From assembly GCA_001560915.1 (NCBI GenBank), contig CP014214.1, positions 806,001 to 870,000 on the forward strand: DNA of 64,000 nucleotides, in the 5' to 3' direction. The notes beneath the pieces are model-generated. The model saw only the letters and a program-made list of their open reading frames with translations. It ran no database searches and was not told the DNA's origin. Source of the DNA: a methanogenic archaeon ISO4-H5 (GTDB lineage Archaea > Thermoplasmatota > Thermoplasmata > Methanomassiliicoccales > Methanomethylophilaceae). The position numbers and the translations under genes are program-made. Shown here in pieces: positions 51,580 to 61,419 of this stretch. Positions within the stretch are counted from its first letter, which is position 1. Each line of letters begins with the position of its first letter.

Positions 51580-53655
51580 ATGAACATTTACCTGGCCAGA
51601 AGCAATTCGGACAGTATCCGCGGTTCCCGCACCAGGGAATTGGCCGCCATCGCGATAGCGTTCGTGATGATGGCTGTCGGATGTCTAGTTCTTACAAACC
51701 TTTCCGACTCCTCCTCCGCACTTCCCGGCACTAACAGCTGCGGTGACAGTCTCACTTGGAGCTACGACAGCGGCTCCAAAACCCTCACCATTACCGGTAC
51801 CGGTGCCATGACCGACTATACGGATCACGGCCCCTGGTACGATTATGCCAACGAGATGAAGATCATCTTCGTGGAGGAAGGATGCACCCACATCGGCAAT
51901 AACGCTTTCCGCGGCCTGGGAGGAGTCAACTCGGTAACCCTCCCCGCCACCAGCCTTCAGTCCATAGGGAACGGCGCCTTCTTAGCCTGCTACCTAGTGA
52001 CCGAGTTCAACCTCGGGAAGAACGTCTCCTCCATCGGCAGCGAGGCCTTTGCGAGCTGTGCGGATCTCAGAAAAATCACCGTGAATGCGGAAAACACTCA
52101 TTTCTGCGATGTCGACGGAGTCCTGTTCGACAAGGACAAGAAGACCATCCTCAAGTTCCCCGACAGGAAGTTCCTAACTGACCAATACACGATACCTGCC
52201 GGGGTCCTCACCGTCACTTCGGACTCCTTCCAGGGCAATCAGTGTCTGCACAACGTCACCATCCCCTCGAGTGTCACCACCATACAGCCCAATGCGTTCA
52301 AGAACTGCACATGGCTCGAGAACTTCACCGTGGACGCCGGAAATTCCGCCTATTCCTCTCAGGACGGCGTCCTGTTCGACAAGGCAAAGACCGAGCTGAT
52401 CTCATACCCCATGTATAACAGCAGGTCCTCCTACACCGTTCCGGATACGGTCACCACGCTGAGTGCCAACGCGTTCTATGCGGACTTCTACCTTGAGTCT
52501 ATCATCCTGCCCGCCAACCTGCAGCACATCGGAGGACATGCCTTCGAGCTTACCCAGAGCCTGAAGAGCATTACCATCCCCGAAAAGGCGACGGACCTGG
52601 GAGAGGCGCTCTTCGCCAACTCATGGGTCCAGTCGGCGACCATCGATGCCAAGGTGGAGACCCTCCCCACTCTGATGTTCGAATACTGCTCCTATCTGAC
52701 CGAAGTAAAGATGCCTGCCACCCTGAAGAGCACCGGGGAATCCGCATTCCTGAGCTGCTCGGCCCTGACTTCCGTCAGCATCCCTGCCTCGGTCACCGCC
52801 ATCAGCGATGGCACGTTCGAGGAATGCAGTGCCCTTTCGACAGTTCATTTCCCCGCCTCACTGAAGACCATAGAGCAGAATGCCTTCAAAGGCTGCACCG
52901 CACTCCCTCAGAACTTCTCCATCCCCGATGGTCCGACCAGTATCGGCATATCCGCATTCGAGGGATGCACCAGCCTGAGGTTCGTGACCCTGCCCGTCAC
53001 CGTGAAGACCCTCGACGGATCCTTCATCGGATGTTCCGGCATGGAGGGCATCAGCCTGCCCGACGGCCTCACCACCATCGGTTCCATGACCTTCAAGGAC
53101 TGCAACAGCCTGTGCTACATGGTGATACCCGAAGGTGTCACCCAGATCCTGGACAAGGCTTTCGACGGCTGCAACCATATGAGCGCCATTTACATCCCCA
53201 CCACCGTGACCACCTTCGGCGAAGAACTGTTCGACTGCGGTTTCTTCGACGGAGAGACAGAGCTGACCATGCAGCAAACCGTCGGCAAGGTCTTCTCGCA
53301 CATATACGACAAATACCAGCAGACGTCCGGAATCCTGTTCGATTCCATGGGCGGATCCCCCGTGTGGCCCTCCACCGGCGATGCCGGCGCCCAGGCCCCC
53401 AAGCCCTTGGATCCGACCAAGGCCGGATACAAATTCGCAGGATGGTTCGCCGACAAGGAGTGCACCACCCCCTACGTCATCGACAAGATCCCCACCGGCA
53501 GCACCTTCGTGTACGCCAAGTGGGACAAGGTCAGTATCAGACCCCCGGTGAACGACGACAGCCCTGCACCCTACGGCATCCCCATGGCGATCCTCGGAGC
53601 CGCCATTGTCGGCCTGGCGCTGTACGCAATCGCAGCCTCCCTGCGCCGTCCCTGA
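51580..53655 (+). CDS. Secreted BspA-like LRR protein with InlB-type repeat and membrane anchor
   Basis: 691 residues from the ATG at 51580, which fits a leaderless start about 25 bp after a TTTTTTATT box. A hydrophobic segment near residues 20-40 (AAIAIAFVMMAVGCLVLTNL) is a signal peptide or anchor. Many LRR_5 repeats follow (IGNNAFRGLGGVNSVTLPAT, VTTIQPNAFKNCTWLENFTV). An InlB B-repeat-like domain (GYKFAGWFADKECTTPYVID) comes next, then a C-terminal transmembrane segment. Surface display is expected. Such proteins are common in gut methanogens and may bind host or microbial partners. Confidence 0.9.
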   Translation: MNIYLARSNSDSIRGSRTRELAAIAIAFVMMAVGCLVLTNLSDSSSALPGTNSCGDSLTWSYDSGSKTLTITGTGAMTDYTDHGPWYDYANEMKIIFVEEGCTHIGNNAFRGLGGVNSVTLPATSLQSIGNGAFLACYLVTEFNLGKNVSSIGSEAFASCADLRKITVNAENTHFCDVDGVLFDKDKKTILKFPDRKFLTDQYTIPAGVLTVTSDSFQGNQCLHNVTIPSSVTTIQPNAFKNCTWLENFTVDAGNSAYSSQDGVLFDKAKTELISYPMYNSRSSYTVPDTVTTLSANAFYADFYLESIILPANLQHIGGHAFELTQSLKSITIPEKATDLGEALFANSWVQSATIDAKVETLPTLMFEYCSYLTEVKMPATLKSTGESAFLSCSALTSVSIPASVTAISDGTFEECSALSTVHFPASLKTIEQNAFKGCTALPQNFSIPDGPTSIGISAFEGCTSLRFVTLPVTVKTLDGSFIGCSGMEGISLPDGLTTIGSMTFKDCNSLCYMVIPEGVTQILDKAFDGCNHMSAIYIPTTVTTFGEELFDCGFFDGETELTMQQTVGKVFSHIYDKYQQTSGILFDSMGGSPVWPSTGDAGAQAPKPLDPTKAGYKFAGWFADKECTTPYVIDKIPTGSTFVYAKWDKVSIRPPVNDDSPAPYGIPMAILGAAIVGLALYAIAASLRRP

Positions 53656-53734
53656 GGATTCAAACGATTTACACCCCGGGGGCCCCGGCCCCTGGGACAT
53701 GCTTTATCAATAACGAATTGCATTCACTCCCATC

Positions 53735-54409
53735 ATGTCAGAGGAACCCCAGACCGCCGAGGACTTCGAGAGGATCGCCGACGAGAAGGCCAAGCAGAAG
53801 GCCGAAGGCTGGAACGCCTACGTCGAACAGTACTACCGCAATGCGATCAAGGGAGGTAGTGTTTCCGCAATCTCCAAGCTCGCCGATTACTACTATCTCG
53901 GGGACGGGAACGACAACAAGAAGGCCGCCGTTCTCTATCTGGAGGCTGCCAAGGCCAAAGGCGACGACTGCGAGCGCGAGGTATCCATTCTGACACGCAT
54001 GCTCGAATCCTCGTGGCTGGAGCCCGAATGGGCATTCTTCGGAGAGGTCCTGGAGCTCCTGGCGGAGAACGGCAACCGCGAGGCCAAGCACATGATCCGC
54101 AGGGAGGAGGTCCCCGATCCCACCGACGATTACGGTTACGAGACATTGCTTGCTGAGACGTTCGAACTTCCTGAGGAAGCCGAGCCGGAGAAGAAGGAGA
54201 GGCGCACCTGGGGACGCGGACTCGGAAAACGCCCTCTCACCAGTCTGCTTTACGACATGGGGATCGAATTCACCCGTTCCAGCAACGGTATCATCAAGAC
54301 CAAGCTTGGATTCGAGATCAAAGACGAGATCGAGAAGCTGAAGAAGATGGGCTATCCGTTCAAGTACTCGTACAAAACCGGTAAATGGACCGTCATGGAC
54401 AAGAAGTGA
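53735..54409 (+). CDS. Sel1-like repeat protein with C-terminal extension
   Basis: 224 residues. The first 130 contain Sel1/TPR-like helical pairs (YYRNAIKGGSVSAISKLADYYYLGDG, AAVLYLEAAKAKGDD). The C-terminal part (TWGRGLGKRPLTSLLYDMGIEFTRSSNGIIKTKLGFEIKDEI) is different and ends in a basic stretch. No signal peptide. It is followed after 12 bp by the dihydrouridine synthase, probably in one transcript. Confidence 0.75.
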   Translation: MSEEPQTAEDFERIADEKAKQKAEGWNAYVEQYYRNAIKGGSVSAISKLADYYYLGDGNDNKKAAVLYLEAAKAKGDDCEREVSILTRMLESSWLEPEWAFFGEVLELLAENGNREAKHMIRREEVPDPTDDYGYETLLAETFELPEEAEPEKKERRTWGRGLGKRPLTSLLYDMGIEFTRSSNGIIKTKLGFEIKDEIEKLKKMGYPFKYSYKTGKWTVMDKK

Positions 54410-54421
54410 GCGTATCTGCCT

Positions 54422-55441
54422 ATGTGGCATCTCGGAGTTCTGAACATCGACGGACCTGTCGTCCTGGGGCCCATGTCGGGATACACCAGTGCAGCATACC
54501 GTGAGTTCATGAGGCCTTTCGGGGTTTCTTTATCGTATACCGAGATGGTCTCCGACCAGGGTCTGAAGTACGGCGGAAGGCAGACCATGAGTTTCCTCGA
54601 CTTCCGTTCCGAAGGGACTACGGGAGTACAGCTCTTCGGCCATGTGCCAGACGACCTTCTTGAGGCTGCTAAGAAGGCTTTAGAGATCAATGATTCATTG
54701 GCTTTCGTGGATATCAACATGGGATGTCCCGTGCCCAAGGTGAACCGTACCGGAGCGGGTTCCGCTCTGATGAAAGACCCTGCTCTCTGTGGGGATATCG
54801 TCCGCAAACTGAAGATGAATCTCGATGTGCCAGTGACCGTGAAGATCCGTCTCGGGTGGACCGGTTCCACTGTCAATTTCATGGATGTCATCAGAGAGGT
54901 GGAAGCCGCGGGAGTCGATGCCGTATGCATCCACCCCCGTACCCGGGACGAGCGTTACACCGGGAAGCCCCATTACGATCTCGTGGAGAATCTGCGTGAG
55001 GAGATGTCCGTCCCTCTCATCATCTCAGGCAACATTTACTCTCTCGAGGATGCCATATCCGCCCGCCGGACCACCGGGGCCGATGCTGTCATGCTTGCAC
55101 GCGGAGGCATCGGGAATCCCCTTCTTGTGACGCAGATTGACCGTTTCTTCAGATACGGCGAGCGGTTACCCAACCCCACCGTGAGGAAGCAGGCCGAGTT
55201 ATGCCTGCAGCTGGCGGATATGCTTATCGAGGAGAACGGGGAGGATATCGCCATGCGCCGCATGCGCAGTTTCGCTCCTCATTTCTTCTCTGGCTGTTAC
55301 CGCGGGAAGGCCTACCGCAATATGTTAGCAACCGGGATTACAGACAGGAACAGCTTGACTGACATGTTAGGAAAGATCGTCGACAAGATAGGCGACGACA
55401 CAATCGGCAACGACGGACGCTGCGAAACTGCTGAATTCTGA
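54422..55441 (+). CDS. tRNA-dihydrouridine synthase
   Basis: 339 residues, an FMN-dependent TIM-barrel enzyme of the Dus family, which reduces uridines in tRNA D-loops. Signatures are LGPMSGYTSAAYR (FMN binding), MGCPVPKVNRTGAGSALMKDP with the catalytic Cys, VKIRLGW, IHPRTRDERYTG, ISGNIYS and MLARGGIGNP. A full-length member. Converges with tfb through a shared hairpin. Confidence 0.92.
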   Translation: MWHLGVLNIDGPVVLGPMSGYTSAAYREFMRPFGVSLSYTEMVSDQGLKYGGRQTMSFLDFRSEGTTGVQLFGHVPDDLLEAAKKALEINDSLAFVDINMGCPVPKVNRTGAGSALMKDPALCGDIVRKLKMNLDVPVTVKIRLGWTGSTVNFMDVIREVEAAGVDAVCIHPRTRDERYTGKPHYDLVENLREEMSVPLIISGNIYSLEDAISARRTTGADAVMLARGGIGNPLLVTQIDRFFRYGERLPNPTVRKQAELCLQLADMLIEENGEDIAMRRMRSFAPHFFSGCYRGKAYRNMLATGITDRNSLTDMLGKIVDKIGDDTIGNDGRCETAEF

Positions 55442-55449
55442 TAAAGGAA

Positions 55450-55469
55450 CCCGTCCCCGAAGGGACGGG
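55450..55469. terminator. Bidirectional hairpin between dus and tfb
   Basis: CCCGTCCC-CGAA-GGGACGGG is a perfect 8-bp stem with a 4-nt loop, lying between the two converging stop codons. It can serve both directions. Confidence 0.65.
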
Positions 55470-55477
55470 AATGAGTT

Positions 55478-56410
55478 TCAAAGGGTGATTTCCATTCCGA
55501 GCTTCTCGTTGAGCTCTTTGTAACGGTTCCTGATGGTGACCTCGGTGACACCTGCCACATCGGCGACCTCCCTCTGGGTCCTCCTCTCGTTGGTGAGGAT
55601 GGACGCGATGTAGATGGAAGCTGCTGCGACACCGGTGGGTCCCCTTCCGGAGGTGAGTTCCTTGTCGGTGGCGTCCTTGAGGATCTCGATCGCCTTGTTC
55701 TGGGTGTTACCGCTGAGCTTCAGCTCGGAGCAGAACCTCTGGATGTAATCCTGGGGCTTGGTGGGCAGGAGCTTGAGTTTGAGCTCACGGGTCATGAACC
55801 TGTAGGTCCTTCCGATCTCCTTCCTCTTGATCCTGCTGAAGTCGGAAACCTCGTCGAGGGTCCTGGGGACACCGCACTGCCTGCATGCCGCATAGACGGA
55901 GGAGGCGACGACGCCTTCGATGGACCTTCCCCTGATGAGGTTCTTCTGGACTGCTTTCCTGTAGATGAGCGCGGCGGTCTCCCTGACGTTCCTGGGGAGT
56001 CCCATGGCGGAGGACAGCCTCTCCAGCTCTGAAAGTGCTGCTGCGAGGTTCCTCTCGGTTGCGTTGGAGACACGGACCCTCTTCTGCCATTTCCTGAGCC
56101 TGTACATCTGGGCCCTGTTCCTGGTGGGGATGGACTTTCCGTAGGAGTCCTTGTTCTTCCAAGAGATCTCGGTTGAGAGTCCCTTGTCGTGGATGGTAAA
56201 GGTCATTGCGGAACCCGTACGGGCCCTTTTATCACTCTGCTCAGAGTCAAATGCCCTCCATTCGGCACCCTGGTCGATGAAGTTGTCATCGAGGACCAAT
56301 CCGCAGTCTTCACAGACAAGTTCGGCCCTCTCGTAGTCACGTACAATGTGGCGGCTTCCGCACTCGGGGCATACTTCAATGGTCTCTTGTTTTTCTTTCT
56401 CCCTAACCAT
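55478..56410 (-). CDS. tfb: Transcription initiation factor IIB (TFB)
   Basis: 310 residues. The zinc ribbon has Cys14, Cys17, Cys33 and Cys36. The B-finger region follows ([18 protein letters not shown]), then two cyclin-like repeats (about 120-200 and 210-310; [50 protein letters not shown]). It recruits RNA polymerase to TBP-bound promoters. The TATA box TTTATATAG lies about 50 bp upstream. Confidence 0.97.
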   Translation of the reverse strand: MVREKEKQETIEVCPECGSRHIVRDYERAELVCEDCGLVLDDNFIDQGAEWRAFDSEQSDKRARTGSAMTFTIHDKGLSTEISWKNKDSYGKSIPTRNRAQMYRLRKWQKRVRVSNATERNLAAALSELERLSSAMGLPRNVRETAALIYRKAVQKNLIRGRSIEGVVASSVYAACRQCGVPRTLDEVSDFSRIKRKEIGRTYRFMTRELKLKLLPTKPQDYIQRFCSELKLSGNTQNKAIEILKDATDKELTSGRGPTGVAAASIYIASILTNERRTQREVADVAGVTEVTIRNRYKELNEKLGMEITL

Positions 56411-56519
56411 CGGAAATACCTCTAAGATAATATTTCTTTATTGTCCCTCCTTTCTATATAAACTTTTCCACATATCTTATATATGGCATACTTCGAATTA
56501 GTAGGGGATATCCTATCCA

Positions 56520-56547
56520 ACCATCAAAAACTATTAAATTTGATGGT
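56520..56547. promoter_or_regulatory. 9-bp inverted repeat upstream of 56637
   Basis: ACCATCAAA and TTTGATGGT, perfect 9-bp arms with 10 bp between them, located 20 bp before a TCTATATGA box read toward the gene at 56637. A likely dimer-binding site; the regulator is unknown. Confidence 0.4.
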
Positions 56548-56636
56548 GGAAAGTGTGACGGACCTTCTATATGAAATGAACGTTGAATACATCCAACTCC
56601 GATTCTGTTTTTAAGTGTGGTGTCATTCGGGGGACC

Positions 56637-57359
56637 ATGGAGTACGAATCGGGATTCTCCTTCATCTACAGCGACGACGCATCCATGATCTCCCTGGAAT
56701 CCTCGGAGGACGAACGCAAACTCGTGGCGATCTGCATGGGTCTCGGCAAGGAACACGGGATCCCCGATTTCAGCTGGACCTTCCGTTTGGATGAGGAATT
56801 GCTTCAGCGCATCGATTCGATGATCGATTCGTGCGGTCTCGTTTCCTGGGAGACGCAGTACGAATCCGCGGAGGATTCCGACATCATGTGGGATGTGAAG
56901 GTCAAGGCCCGCGGCATCGTCGCTGTTCAGTCCTACGGGAAGGGAGAGAGGCCCGAATCGTTCTACAGACTCTACGGGAACGTGTGCGACCTTCTGAAGG
57001 ATCTTTCCGGTTCGGTCAGGTTCGATGCTGCCGGTCTGAAGCTCCTGGAGTACAGGTTCATCCGCAACGGTATCAACTGTTCCTGTCATCTGGAGCCTGC
57101 CGGAGAATGCTATCTCGAGATGACCGGCCGCGGAGAGAAGACCATGAAGCTCTCTCCCGAGCAATGGGACTCCGTCAAGAAGCTAGTGGATGCATCCCCG
57201 ATGCCCCGCATAGGTTTCGAAAGGAACACCGGCTCCCAATACGTCTCGTGGACCCTCTGTTCCGACAGGGGCGAGGTACGTTACGTGCTCGGCGGAACCG
57301 TAGGGCAGGAATGGTACGCTTTCGAAGAGAAACTGCTGTCGGTATTAGGGATTCAGTGA
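56637..57359 (+). CDS. Protein of unknown function
   Basis: 240 residues, acidic, no signal peptide or membrane segment, no known family. It has a largely beta-strand pattern with repeated Trp-containing motifs (FSWTFRLDEELLQRI, MWDVKVKARGIVAV, YVSWTLCSDRGEVRYVLGG), perhaps a duplicated beta-sandwich. The ATG at 56637 follows GGGGGA. Its 3' end overlaps the nptA gene on the other strand by 7 bp. Confidence 0.65.
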   Translation: MEYESGFSFIYSDDASMISLESSEDERKLVAICMGLGKEHGIPDFSWTFRLDEELLQRIDSMIDSCGLVSWETQYESAEDSDIMWDVKVKARGIVAVQSYGKGERPESFYRLYGNVCDLLKDLSGSVRFDAAGLKLLEYRFIRNGINCSCHLEPAGECYLEMTGRGEKTMKLSPEQWDSVKKLVDASPMPRIGFERNTGSQYVSWTLCSDRGEVRYVLGGTVGQEWYAFEEKLLSVLGIQ

Positions 57360-59017
57360 AGTTCCCTGATGGTCTTTCCGACGTTGATGTAGTGGTCCGC
57401 GATCCTCTCGATGTCGGAGGTCATGGATAAGAATTCGGCACCCACGGTGGGGCTGCAGACGCCCTGTCCCAGACGCTCGATATGGTTGTCGGCCATCTGG
57501 TCGGTGACGCTGTCGACTTCCTCCTCTATGTCGTAGGCTTCTTTGAGAGTGGGCTCGTCCCTTGCTTTGTAAGCGACGATGATCTTCTGATAGAGGCTGT
57601 CGACGATCTCCTCCACATGGTCGATTTCGGCGCATGCGATATCGGAGAACGATTCGTTGCCCGCTTTGAGCTTCTCCGCATACTCGACGATGTTCTCAGC
57701 GTAGTCTCCGACCCTCTCCACATCGTTGATTGTTCTGAACGCTGTGGAGATGTAGACGCTGTCCTTATCGCTCAGTTTAGTGTTGGAAAGTTTCAGCAGG
57801 AAGTGGGTGAGCTCCCTTGCGGTGTAATCGAGCTGGTCCTCGGTATCAGCGAACTTCTGCCTCTCGGTCATGTCGAGAGTGCGGATGATGTCGAGCGACC
57901 TGTGGAAGTTCTCGTGGGCCTGCCCGGCCATGTTGAGGATCTCGTTCTTAACCTCTCCGACCGCGATGGCGGGGGTCTTGAGCATGTTGTTGTCCACGAA
58001 GTAGAGGTGGGGACCGTTGACGCTCTCGCCGTTGGGTGCGGTCTTGTCGGGGATGATGCGCATGACGACGTCGATGAGCTTTCCGGTGAGGGGAAGCATG
58101 ACTGCCACAGTCACAACGTTGAACACGGTGTGGAACATGGCGAGGTCGATCTGCTCGCTGGGGAACATTCCGCTGAAGAGACCTCCGTAGTCGGTGGAGA
58201 ATCCGTAGATGAGGACGAATCCGAAGGTGATGAAGATGATCGCACCGAACACATTGAAGAGAAGGTGAATGAGTGCGGTCCTCTTTGCGTTGAGTCCGCC
58301 GGTCATTCCAGCCATGACTGCCACGACGCAGGAACCGATGTTGGATCCGATGGTGAGGTAGATACCCTGGTTGAGTCCGATGAGTCCTCCGCCGATCATG
58401 GTGATGATGACCGCGGTCATGACCGAAGAACTCTGTACGAGGGCGGTGAGTGCGGCACCGAGGACCACGAGGATAACGAGGTTGTCGATGCTCGAGAGGT
58501 AGTCCTTGACGCCGGGTTCCTGGGCGAAGTCACCCATGGCAGAGCTCATGAGCTCGAGACCGACGAAGAGCATACCGAATGCGGCGATGGCGCTTCCGAT
58601 GTTGCGGGTCTTGTCTTTTTTGGCGTATGCAGAAAGGAAAGCTCCGACACCGGCCATGGCCGCGAAGATGTAGGTGAGAAGGTCTGAACCGCTGCTGGAT
58701 CCCCATGCGACGATCTGAGCGGTGATGGTGGTACCGATGTTTGCTCCGTAGATGACGGCTGCCGCCAGCGTGAGCGACATGATACCTGCTTTGACGAAAC
58801 CGATGACCAGAACAGTTGTCGCTCCGGAACTCTGGATGGCCGCGGTGGCAGCCGCTCCGATTCCGACGCCGACGAGTTTCTTTTCGGAGGCTCTGGCGAA
58901 AAGATGCCTGAGTCTGCTTCCGCAGATAGCCTCCAGGTTACCGCTCAGCATGGTGCATGCCACTAGGAAGACACCTATTCCGGCGAACAATGAAAGAATC
59001 GCGACGGTTAAATCCAT
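57353..59017 (-). CDS. Na/Pi cotransporter with PhoU-like C-terminal domain
   Basis: 554 residues. The membrane part (1 to about 310) has the two QSS motifs of the Na/Pi-cotransporter family (AAIQSSGATTVLVIG and ALVQSSSVMTAV). The C-terminal half (about 345-550) is PhoU-like and helical (DSVYISTAFRTINDVERVGDYAENI, DIERIADHYINVGKTIREL). It moves phosphate with sodium, and the PhoU part probably tunes activity. A TTATAAG box lies about 55 bp upstream. Confidence 0.92.
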   Translation of the reverse strand: MDLTVAILSLFAGIGVFLVACTMLSGNLEAICGSRLRHLFARASEKKLVGVGIGAAATAAIQSSGATTVLVIGFVKAGIMSLTLAAAVIYGANIGTTITAQIVAWGSSSGSDLLTYIFAAMAGVGAFLSAYAKKDKTRNIGSAIAAFGMLFVGLELMSSAMGDFAQEPGVKDYLSSIDNLVILVVLGAALTALVQSSSVMTAVIITMIGGGLIGLNQGIYLTIGSNIGSCVVAVMAGMTGGLNAKRTALIHLLFNVFGAIIFITFGFVLIYGFSTDYGGLFSGMFPSEQIDLAMFHTVFNVVTVAVMLPLTGKLIDVVMRIIPDKTAPNGESVNGPHLYFVDNNMLKTPAIAVGEVKNEILNMAGQAHENFHRSLDIIRTLDMTERQKFADTEDQLDYTARELTHFLLKLSNTKLSDKDSVYISTAFRTINDVERVGDYAENIVEYAEKLKAGNESFSDIACAEIDHVEEIVDSLYQKIIVAYKARDEPTLKEAYDIEEEVDSVTDQMADNHIERLGQGVCSPTVGAEFLSMTSDIERIADHYINVGKTIRELH

Positions 59018-59346
59018 TGGTACACTTCTTTTTGGTAAGCGGTTTCGGCAAACCTCGATTTTCGAATTCCCTTATAAGACTGACTGTCCTGAGCGGATTC
59101 TTCGATTGGAATTATCTGTATTTTTTTGAACTTATTGCGATTAAACGGGGTTTTCATGCCGATTTTGGACGAAAAAATGTCAAATTTTATTATACGAAGG
59201 GCAAAACCTCCATCGGAAGCATAGGTCTCCGTTTTGTACCTAACTGCATGTAAGGTTACTGTCTAAATAGGGGGTCAACTTACAGCAACCGTTATCGGAA
59301 GGGATACATTGAAAGCGGTATTCACGGAGTCATCGGAGGCGGTTTT
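59018..59346. promoter_or_regulatory. Divergent intergenic region between the Na/Pi transporter and helicase genes
   Basis: 329 bp, AT-rich, no gene seen. TTATAAG near 59070 serves the transporter on the minus strand. ATTTTATTATAC near 59183-59194 fits a promoter for the helicase, giving a leader of about 130 nt. GGAGGCGG at 59334 is the helicase ribosome site. No strong inverted repeats were found. Confidence 0.5.
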
Positions 59347-61395
59347 ATGAAGACAAGGTTCTGTCCCAACTGCGGGTCTATGACATTCCCCGGAATGCCC
59401 CGCTGTTCTTCCTGCGGAATGCCTCTCGACGGATCCGTCGAGAACTGGAGTCCTCCGCCTAAGAGCGACGGTCCTAAGATCATCGCAGCTGTGAACCCTT
59501 CCGCCCCTTATCTTCCGTACGAACCGAGGGAGGTGCAGTTGGATATCATCAAAGATATCCGCACCGCTTTGGAAGCGGGGAAGCACATTGTTATCGAATC
59601 GGGGACCGGTACCGGTAAGACCATCACCTCCCTTGCAGGATCCCTCGAATTCGCCAAGGCCCACGGGAAGAAGATCATCTACATCACCCGTACCATCTCT
59701 CAATCGGATCAGGTCATGAAGGAGCTGAAGGCCATCTCCACCTTGAAGCCCGTGTCCGGAATCACGCTTACGGGAAGGAACAAATCCTGTCCTCTTCTCC
59801 AGTCCCGTTCGGATTTCGATAACCTGTCGCCGAACGCATTGTCCACCCTGTGCTCCGACAGGAAGCAGAGGAGTCAGCAGGGACGCAGCGGAGGCTGCCC
59901 CTACTTCGACCAGGTAAGCCATCAGATGGATACCGTCGAAGCGTACTGCAAACGTGCCTTCCCCAAATCCGATGAGATTGATGCCTATTGCAGAGGACTC
60001 AAAGTCTGTCCCTACGAAGTCAAGAAGGTGATGATGAAGGACTTCGATGTCATCGTCGCGCCCTACATACATATCATAGACCCAGACATCAGGGATAACT
60101 TCCTGTCGGTGCTCGATGTGGAGCCCAAGGATATCGTTCTCATCGTGGATGAGGCGCACAACCTGATGGATGCCGTCAGGGAGCAGGAGAGCTTCTCTAT
60201 CAATCTCAGGTTAGTCAATTCGGCCCTCGACGAATGCGGTGTGCTGAAGAAACCGGAAGTAGCCGACGGCGTGGCCATCGACGAACTTGTGAAAGCAGTC
60301 AAGAACTCGATGCGTGACCTGGCCAGCGGAAGGATCGCATTCGGAGGGACCGAGGCCCTGCTCAAAGCGGATGAACTCGAGGAATCCCTCTGTAAAATGC
60401 TCGGAACCGACAGGCAGCACCTCGGCATGATGGTCGAGAGGATGAACGAGATCGGCGAGAACAGGCAGGATGCCATCGCCGATACCGACGCACCTTCCTG
60501 TCCTCTGCTCGAACTCGCGGTACTGCTCCGCAGGTGGGTAAAGTCTCCCTCCGACAGATATGTGAAAGCGGTCCGCGTCAACGAGGACGGTGAGGTCCTC
60601 ACCGCGGGATGCATCGATCCGGTGGACATCGGGAAGTTCATGAATGAGCTCAAAGGGGCTGTTCACATGTCCGGAACTCTGCAGCCCTTATCCACTTACG
60701 CGAAGGTTCTGGGTCTTCCGATGGATTCCATTCCCCGCACCTATCCTTCACCGTTCCCCAAGGAGAACAAACTCGTCATCTATTCCAAGGATCTGACCAC
60801 CAACTATCAGGAACTTCAGAGGAATCCCGCCATGAAGCAGCAGCTGCAGCGTACCGTCGCCCAGCTCTGCAATGCGGTTGACAAGAACATCCTGGTCTTC
60901 ATGCCGTCATACCGTGTGATGAAGGAGATGAGACCCTATCTGGAGGAGGCCATCTACAAGAATCTCTACTGGGAAGAATCCGGCAGGCAGAAAAAGACCA
61001 TGGCCGCCCTCGATCAGTTCAGGAGCGGCCGTTCGGGTGTCTTCGTCTGTGTCATGGGCGGTTCCATCGCGGAAGGAATGGACTTCCCCGGCGATGAACT
61101 GTGTTTTGCAGTCATCGTAGGCATACCGTACCCCCCGCCGTCTCTGGAGATCAAGGCCATGAAGGATATGTTCGACCAGAAATACGGTCCAGGTTTCGGT
61201 TGGAGGCTGACCAGTCAGATTCCTGCGGTCAGGAAGATGAGACAGGCCATCGGGCGTCTTATCAGGACTCCCACGGACAGAGGTATGGCCGTGATTCTCG
61301 ACAACCGTGCTGCCCGCGATGCCAGACAGCTGGAAGCCGTCCCCTCTGACGACCCTGTGGCAGATGCCGTCAAATTTTTTGCGAAAAAAGCGTAA
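59347..61395 (+). CDS. XPD/DinG-type DNA helicase with N-terminal zinc ribbon
   Basis: 682 residues. A zinc ribbon (Cys6, Cys9, Cys20, Cys23) is followed by the SF2 helicase core: Walker A GTGTGKT near 86-92 and VDEAHNL near 267. The cysteines CPLLQ, LCSDR, CPYFDQ and YC..CPYE between them include the 4Fe-4S ligands of the Rad3/XPD group. The second half has GGSIAEGMDFPGDEL and RQAIGRLIRTPTDRG. It unwinds DNA 5' to 3', probably in repair. Confidence 0.9.
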   Translation: MKTRFCPNCGSMTFPGMPRCSSCGMPLDGSVENWSPPPKSDGPKIIAAVNPSAPYLPYEPREVQLDIIKDIRTALEAGKHIVIESGTGTGKTITSLAGSLEFAKAHGKKIIYITRTISQSDQVMKELKAISTLKPVSGITLTGRNKSCPLLQSRSDFDNLSPNALSTLCSDRKQRSQQGRSGGCPYFDQVSHQMDTVEAYCKRAFPKSDEIDAYCRGLKVCPYEVKKVMMKDFDVIVAPYIHIIDPDIRDNFLSVLDVEPKDIVLIVDEAHNLMDAVREQESFSINLRLVNSALDECGVLKKPEVADGVAIDELVKAVKNSMRDLASGRIAFGGTEALLKADELEESLCKMLGTDRQHLGMMVERMNEIGENRQDAIADTDAPSCPLLELAVLLRRWVKSPSDRYVKAVRVNEDGEVLTAGCIDPVDIGKFMNELKGAVHMSGTLQPLSTYAKVLGLPMDSIPRTYPSPFPKENKLVIYSKDLTTNYQELQRNPAMKQQLQRTVAQLCNAVDKNILVFMPSYRVMKEMRPYLEEAIYKNLYWEESGRQKKTMAALDQFRSGRSGVFVCVMGGSIAEGMDFPGDELCFAVIVGIPYPPPSLEIKAMKDMFDQKYGPGFGWRLTSQIPAVRKMRQAIGRLIRTPTDRGMAVILDNRAARDARQLEAVPSDDPVADAVKFFAKKA

Positions 61396-61419
61396 ATACC
61401 ACCTATTTATCGCAGGTCC

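Noticed and set aside
57482-58687. 401-codon plus-strand frame opposite the Na/Pi transporter
   Set aside because: Extremely rich in Asp, Glu, Val and Gly, as expected for the complement of a GC-rich membrane protein gene.
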